A stretch of DNA of 64,000 nucleotides from Otatea glauca (Eukaryota; Streptophyta; Magnoliopsida; Poales; Poaceae). Location of the stretch: the NCBI GenBank assembly GCA_036346275.1, contig CM070721.1, positions 49,749,869 to 49,813,868 of the forward strand. The letters are read 5' to 3'. The notes under the pieces were generated by a model, which worked only from the letters and a program-made list of their open reading frames with translations, was not told the DNA's origin and made no database searches. A program made the position numbers and the translations under genes. Below, in pieces: positions 58,184 through 64,000 of this stretch (positions are counted from its first letter, which is position 1; every line of letters begins with the position of its first letter).

Positions 58184-59177
58184 AATGTCCCATCCGTGAC
58201 AATGAAAACACCGGATCCCCGCAGATTTGAATTCCCTTTTCGCTGACCATCGGGCGTTGTTTTGTCCTTGAGCGATTAGGCGCGGTCGAATTAGGAGTAC
58301 GGGTGCTCCTCGAACAGTGTCTTGTTGGCTCGCCGAGATGGAAAGCGCCGACGAACCACTTGCTCCATGCCGAGCCCGAATGCCATCCTTCTCTTGCGGG
58401 ACTCTCGCCGTTGGCGCTGAGCATCCTCTTGCACTAGTGCCTTGTTCACCATATGCTTGAAAATTCGAAAATCCAAAGCAACTAGTTGCTCCTTGATGTC
58501 GTGGTCAAGTCCTCCATGAACCTCCGGATCTTGGCACTTTCAAGAGCCACATCTTCCGTGCATACCTTGACAACTGGGTAAACCGGTTAAGATACTCGAA
58601 ACACTCTGTTTCCACGATGCAACTTGCGAAATTCTCTTTTCTTCATTTCAATAATGCCGCAGCACATGAGCAAGACTGGAAGGCTTCGAGAATTCCTCCC
58701 ACGTTATAGTTTGAGCATTACGATGGGCGCATGAAATTATCCCACCAAGTAGCAGCTACTCCTTTTAATTGATGACTCGCGAGAGAACCTTCTCACGGTC
58801 ATCACACCGAGCCAATCGGAGCTTTTTCTCCACATCTCTCAACCAGTCATCGCCTCCAAGGGTTCACTGCTCCGTGAAGGTAGGCGGTCTAGTTCTCATG
58901 AACTCTCCAAGCTTAGATCGGGCGGCATCACCGTACTACTACCGGTCTTTGGCGCGGATTGTTTACCATATTCTCGAGCAAGGGCTCGCAACAATCAAGC
59001 CGCATTGCCATCATCTGTTGGATATCTCGCAATCGGGGTTGGATCAAGGCGGCGGTGGCACATGTCGATCTTGAACATCCTGTTGCTCTTGTGGCTCTGC
59101 ACGCCACGACCACGACCACGACCTCCAACACGACCTCCTCTACGACCAGCTCCACGACCTCTTCCTTGACCTTCCAT
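58184..59177 (-). pseudogene. Gypsy E gag (frameshifted)
   Basis: Start ATG 59177 gives MEGQGRGRGAGRRGG and further Arg-Gly repeats, unlike the Ser/Pro-rich start of element A. The capsid-like region is dispersed over several frames (58950-58430; FRIFKHMVNKALVQEDAQRQ at 58476-58420). The zinc knuckle region near 58180-58210 reads only partly (SRMGHYAKNRP). Confidence 0.8.
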
Positions 59178-59715
59178 CCAAGCAACGGCCGTGACAAAGT
59201 TAGCAATAGATGAGAGGGAAAGAGCAAAAGATGAGAAGACTAGGGAGGTAGCCATTCCAAGACCAAACAAGCTATAAAACCTCAAAAGAAAGGTGGTTGC
59301 AACACACTGCTAGGGCAAGTGTGCAACACACCCAACAAACAAGCAACAAAAAATACTAATACACTCGAACTATACATGCAAAACTAGAAAGGGTGACATG
59401 CTTCAACACTACTGAGCACTTATTAACTTATCCTATATGGGAGTCTTTTCGGATATACTCTTTGACGGCTTGATCATCTTCTTCCTTGATCTGGACTCTT
59501 GCAGAAGACTCGAGGCTTTGAGAAGTTTCAAGAGATAAGATCAAATTAAATTTTTTTAAAACAATATTTTAGCAAAGGAAATGAGTAAGAACCTAAGAAT
59601 AAGATGAGATGAGATAATCTACTTCATAGCAATTCGTTGGTTTGATTTAGAAAATAATTTTGAAGTTCTTGCTAAGAAGACCAGACTAACTAGGGATGCG
59701 ACCTACAATCGATAT
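59178..59715 (-). other. Leader of gypsy E
   Basis: Untranslated stretch between PBS and gag, similar to 4877-5432 of element A. Its last 69 bp (to 59732, including the PBS) recur at 51797-51865. Confidence 0.7.
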
Positions 59716-59728
59716 GGCTCTGATACCA
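59716..59728 (-). other. Primer-binding site of gypsy E, tRNA-iMet
   Basis: Minus-strand TGGTATCAGAGCC, a full match to the initiator-Met PBS, 4 nt from the LTR end. Confidence 0.9.
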
Positions 59729-62039
59729 CCTCTGTCGGGACCGGATTTCCAAATCCAACCCTCTGTATAACTGTGCTAGTCCAGAAAAGCTAGCACACAA
59801 GTGAAAACAGTGATGACAGCACATCCATATCACGAATCAAATAATATTAATTAAGCGAAAGAGTATTAGCCTTATGGCCAATTATTACAAATAAGAAGCA
59901 TCATAGCTAGAGTTTAATAAGAAACAGCGGAAACGAAATAACAAAAGCAAAGTAAGTAAGCCCATCCATTTGCCCAACAGTAATCGATGGGTTCGCGTCC
60001 TAGCATTCGGATCGCCTTCATCATAACCACAAGCGTAGAAATCGTAGTCGACTTTCACCGCGCACACTCTTCCGTGGAAAGTTTGGGGATGTTGCAAGGG
60101 TGAGCACAAAATGTACTCCATGAAGTCTTGGAAACATAATGCATGATAACTATATGCAAGGCTAAACAATTGAAGGCATAATATGGCTCTTTTAGCATAA
60201 AGCAAAGTTTAACGGTAAATACCAATAGTAATTTCATAAAGCATCATTTGAACAGAAGGTAATAGCATAGTAATTGGATTTGATACAACAATTAAAGCAG
60301 GTTCCATCTACCTGACTGGCTCCATCTGCCAAACCATAACCCAAGAGTTCCATCTGCTCTCGGATTCCCAAACCATCATTTTCCTTTGAAACAAACCATA
60401 AAATCTACAATGTGCAAGCGTACCTCGCCTGCCCTTGACCGTGGGCACGGCTACTTAAGTAGTTTTAACTCTGCAGAGTGTGTACACTTTACCCACAAGA
60501 CATGATCGACTCTTGTTGCCATGCAATTAACACACTTCCTTTGGTGTGTCGGCAGAGAGATCATGACAAGGCCTTTACAATGACAACCCCACTATTAACC
60601 TCGCCCGCTAAGGTTTCACCGCTGTTAGGGTTCTAGCTGCCCAGTACAGAAGCCCCCTCTTGCGCCTGACAACATCTGGCTCTCACCAACTGGCGAAGCT
60701 AATAATGAGACGCACAAATTATTTAGCCAGGTCGTACCCATATAGACTTGTGGTTGTACGGTAGTGCTCGGTCCATGGTAACACACGCTTCGGTCCTTAA
60801 TTGACTAGGGCGGAACATTCACATACCAAGGTCTCGTGCTTTCTGCACCCGCCAAACATCCATCCGCCCCGGTCTAAACCATTTCCACTTTATTTCATTT
60901 AAATCACAGCAGCAACACCAATTGCCGCAATCTCACAAATAAGTTTAAACAACATTTGAAATGATTCCCATATTGGCACAATACCAAACGCTTAAGTCGA
61001 CTAAGCAATTCTACCGCTCCATGCTAATCTACTGATATCACCAAATAAAATAACTAGTATATATCATCTAGGTGTCAAAGGTTCGACATGATCAATACCA
61101 ATGAGGGTATAACAAATCTGGAATTAGCTAAACCTTAAGACTATATTTAAAGTACTTTGCATAAAAGTAAGCATGCATAATTTAAAAACAACATAACATT
61201 TTCATAAAATTTGGGATCAACATGTTCAAGGAAGACTTGCCTTCACGCCTCTTCTTTGGTTCTAACTCGATTGTTGATTCGACTGATCTTCGACTGCGTC
61301 GTCTACACGCGAAACGAGAGCAAATAAATAAAACAAATTCAAATAAAATTCAAAAATTGAAAATAATGGTACTGAAAGATAGATCTTGAATTTATATGAA
61401 TTTAGAAATTTGAATCACTGGAATCGGAGCTCGAACGAAGGAGAACGGGCTCTTGGAAGATTCCCAGATCAGAAAATCAGAAAAATCAGAGAGGCTGACA
61501 CGTGGCGCGATCTGATTGGCTGGAATTTCGGATTTTCTGGAAAATTGGAAAAAGAAAAAGAAACGCCACTGACACGTGGGACCCACGCGTCAACGACACG
61601 GCTCACGGTGGACTGAGTCCATCGAGAGGGGTTCGGGTGACGTGGCAGATTGGCCGACGTGGGGTGCCACGCAGCGGCTAGGGCTGACGTGGCCGCCACG
61701 CGGCGACATGCGGCGCTGACGAGGCGCCACGGGCACGGGCGGCGCAGGCGGAGCGGCGAGCGTAGCGCCGGGCGACGCGGCGCACCGGAGGCGGGAAGAC
61801 GGCCGGCCACGCAAAAACCGCGACGGATCGGGCGGGCGAGGGCAAAGGAGAGAGGAGACGCGGGACCTCGGCGAGACCAATAGAGGCGGCGAGGCTCACC
61901 GGCGAGGAAGAAAAGCAGCGAGAAGCGCTGGCGGCGGCAGAACTCGGCGAGCGAGATCTCCGCGACGGAGGCGACTTCGGCGGTGAGCTTGGGGCAAAAG
62001 CGCGGAGCGGAGCGGGAACCTCGGGATGGGGCCTCGGGG

Positions 62040-62049
62040 CTTTAAATAG
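62040..62049 (-). promoter_or_regulatory. TATA box of gypsy E 5' LTR
   Basis: Minus-strand CTATTTAAAG, as in the 3' LTR at 54190-54199. Confidence 0.7.
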
Positions 62050-62373
62050 CCTCGGGGCGGGCGCGCACGGACGCCAAAACGGCGCGACGCAGATTAGGTT
62101 TAGGGTTTTCGGCGGTGGCGGCGGCGCGGGCGACGCGTACAGATCCGAGCCGCACGCGTGGCGCTCATCGAACAGCTGGCGCTGCAGGTGTTGGCCGGGA
62201 GGAAAGCGGCGGGAAACGGGCCGGGAAAATGATTCGGCCCGAAAAGGAAATCGGAATAAAAATTCATTTTCCGAATTTAAGAAATTCCAGAAATTCAAAT
62301 AAAAGCAAATAAATTCAAATAAATATCAAATAAATTCAGAAAAATCTCCAAAAATACAGAAAAATTCCTTGCA

Positions 62374-62420
62374 GTGTCTACATCCATGACATCATTCATA
62401 TTAAGCTGAAATTAATACAG
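62374..62420. other. Filler DNA in gypsy E 5' LTR
   Basis: 62377-62395 repeats 19 bp of the copia flank at 62569-62587. 62395-62416 repeats 22 bp of the LTR at 62475-62496. Both are in direct orientation, and neither stands at this place in the 3' LTR. Confidence 0.85.
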
Positions 62421-62564
62421 AAAAAATGTTTGATGAATAGATTATCCAAATTAAATCCTTTTATAAATAGAAAATTCATATTAAGCTGAAATTAATTCAA
62501 AGAAATTGCAAATGGTGAATTTTGAAATTCAAACATTCTAAAATCCAATTTTTGGAATGTTACA

Positions 62565-63496
62565 GGTATCTACATCCATGACATCATCATCACCGATGTT
62601 GGCGAAGTGTGCTTCTGCGGGTGCGTTTTCTTTTGCCTTTCTCTTAGCCTGATATGCGTTGATCACTTCTTTGGATTCCCGACATATCTTCGACCAATGT
62701 CCCCAAGTGCCACACTTGAAGCACGTTTGGTTCTGCTGTCCATACGGCTTGGCGTGCGCCTTTTCGTTGTCATCCCTCTTCACGGGGCTTTGACTTTCCT
62801 TTGGCACAGGGCCTCTCTTTCCACCTCGCTTGCCCTTCTTTCTATGAGTGGGCTTTCTCACCTTGTAGCTATTGGCATTGACTTACGTGCGATGCCTCGT
62901 CGGTGGTCATAGACATAGTTCTTGCGTAGAACATCGCCTTGCGATTCCGAACTTGCATTACATCAATCGAGTTCGCTATACTCCTTGTATGCGTCCCGAC
63001 GATAGTGCGTGCACTCTGGATAGCATTAGGGTGGAAAGTAGAGAGAGTTTTCTCAATCTTCTCTTCATCAATGATCTTCTTGCCACATAGAGAGATTGGT
63101 ACAAATTACATGCAAGGCGCACTGCATGCAAGGCGTAATTGTACTCGCCATCGCTCAAGTCCGCAAACCTCAGCGTACCCAATCTTGTCGTGCTTGGGGC
63201 AAGATGGTGTACTTGAGCTTTTGAACCGCTTCAAGTGCGGTCCAAAGCTCAAGTGCACTCTCCTCAGCCATATATTCATTCTTTAGAGTGGCTGAGAGGT
63301 GGTGCCTGAGAAAATGCAGAGCTTGATCGTTCTGCTCAGTGGTAGGTTTTGCGTCCTGCGAGGACCCTAGACCAATCGCGGAGCAGAGCTTCTTGCCCCC
63401 AAGAACGATCTTCACGTCCGATGCCCAAGTGAGGTAGTTCTGACCGTGCGGGGCCAGTTCTTCAAACTCACGATTCACAATGCCAGACATCTGCAT
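62565..63496 (-). pseudogene. Copia D gag (frameshifted)
   Basis: Start ATG 63496 (MQMSGIVNREFEEL, then NYLTWASDVKIVL), an N-terminal copia gag domain, continuing to 63170. The middle (63182-62862) is shifted, with FADLSDGEYNYALHA readable. 62861-62565 has a Lys/Gly-rich stretch, the CCHC knuckle CFKCGTWGHWSKIC and an acidic end (GDDDVMDVD), where gypsy E interrupts. Confidence 0.88.
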
Positions 63497-64000
63497 GGTT
63501 TCCCCTAGCCGCCGCTGTCACTTACCCGTGCCGCATTTCTTTTTTTTTCACGCGCCGCCTCCCCTTCTTTCTTTTGCTCGTCGCACGCCTACTGCACTCC
63601 ACGCCGCCGGTTCATCGTTTCTTGCGCGCGCCGAGCGAGGTCGGCGGTGGCGGCATCTTCCTCGGGCGACGGCGCGCGGCCGGAGCGATGGCGGGCGGCT
63701 TCAAGCCGGTGGCGTCGCTCACGCGGCGGAGGCCGGCGCGCGGCGGCCGGAGCGATGGTGGAGCGGCTTCAAGCCGGCGGCGTCGCTCACGCGGCGGAGG
63801 CCAAGGCGCGGCGGAATGGGAGCGATGGCGGAGTGGCTTCGAGCCGGCCGTCCGAGGCGGCGGATCGCCCGGCGGCGAGCGCCGAGGCCTAGGTGGCGCG
63901 ACCGGCACGGGCGCGAGACCGAGCCGCTTCAGACGGCGGCGGGCGCGGCTTCGAGCCGGTGGCTGGTGCTTCGTGCGCGCATGCTGAGACGACGGCCGGC
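63497..64000 (-). other. GC-rich leader or flank upstream of copia D gag
   Basis: No LTR end or TGGTATCAGAGC-type PBS was found here, so either the leader is longer than 500 bp or other DNA intervenes. The open frames on both strands are compositional. Confidence 0.45.
63680..63890. repeat. Three-copy GC-rich tandem repeat, period about 67-70 bp
   Basis: The word agcgatgg recurs at 63684, 63751 and 63821, each followed by a cggcttcaagccgg-like segment. The first two units also share gcgtcgctcacgcggcgg. The third unit is more diverged. Confidence 0.75.

Larger units (their letters stand above)
51866..62564 (-). mobile_element. Ty3/gypsy chromovirus E, nested in copia D
   Basis: Minus strand: 5' LTR 62564-59733, PBS, leader, gag, protease, RT-RNase H, integrase with chromodomain-like tail, purine tract, 3' LTR 54676-51866. 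Same LTR family ends as element A (TGTAACATxCC ... CCGGTCCCGACA). The right flank is ggtat; the left flank lacks it and instead has a 69-bp leader fragment. Domains broken, especially RT. Confidence 0.93.
59733..62564 (-). repeat. 5' LTR of gypsy E (2832 bp)
   Basis: Same ends as the 3' LTR, TATA box at 62040-62049. About 45 bp of filler at 62374-62420 are absent from the other LTR. The palindrome pair is at 60451-60478. Confidence 0.93.
35646..64000 (-). mobile_element. Ty1/copia element D, split by two gypsy insertions, 5' end beyond window
   Basis: Pieces in minus order: gag 63496-62565, gag end and protease 51796-51048, integrase about 50960-49557, RT start 49556-48893, RT end and RNase H 37093-36118, 3' leader, polypurine tract, 3' LTR 35872-35646. 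The pieces join in reading order once gypsy C and gypsy E are removed. Each junction lies within one protein, showing that the copia element was there first. Its 5' LTR is not in the window; 63497-64000 is a long GC-rich leader or flanking DNA. Confidence 0.88.

Overview
This window is repeat-rich nuclear DNA from a plant, almost certainly a grass. The evidence is nested LTR retrotransposons with tRNA-iMet primer sites, chromovirus and Tat-type Ty3/gypsy families, copia elements, and one spliced plant gene. No bacterial or organellar operons, rRNA, tRNA or CRISPR arrays were seen.

Layout. 1-8273 is a minus-strand Ty3/gypsy chromovirus (element A, Tekay/Del-like, LTRs about 2.8 kb); its 3' LTR runs off the left edge. 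It interrupts the 3' part of a plus-strand Tat-type element (B1, 8274-12511). After 1.5 kb of unassigned DNA comes a second, almost complete Tat-type element on the minus strand (B2, 14066-25722). A solo LTR with target duplication ATATC sits inside its 5' LTR. Both Tat elements carry, antisense to their own pol, a decayed plant-mobile-domain (PMD) gene that still shows spliceosomal-type introns. 25938-27802 holds a MITE-like repeat and the 3' end of a copia element.

28622-33696 is the only credible host gene: eight exons, 359 codons, a CNMT/CFA-synthase-like SAM-dependent methyltransferase. Its fifth intron contains a complete 1.4-kb non-autonomous LTR retrotransposon with target duplication ATTAT. 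Downstream (34661-35275) is a degenerate array of about 14 units around a TTTTTGCGAAAA-like core.

From 35646 to the right edge lies one minus-strand copia element (D), split twice by gypsy chromoviruses. Element C (plus strand, 37099-48892, 3.05-kb LTRs, target duplication GCATG) sits in its reverse transcriptase. Element E (minus strand, 51866-62564) sits between gag and protease. E has an anomalous left junction and a patch of filler DNA in its right LTR.

All retroelement polyproteins are broken by frameshifts and stops. Many of the small indels fall at CTG/CAG/CCG-type sites, so some breaks may be consensus errors in methylated DNA rather than true mutations. The three chromovirus families (A, C, E) share LTR architecture: a CTATTTAA TATA box, then about 1.6-1.8 kb downstream a pair of short palindromes, one of which changes sequence between families while staying self-complementary.
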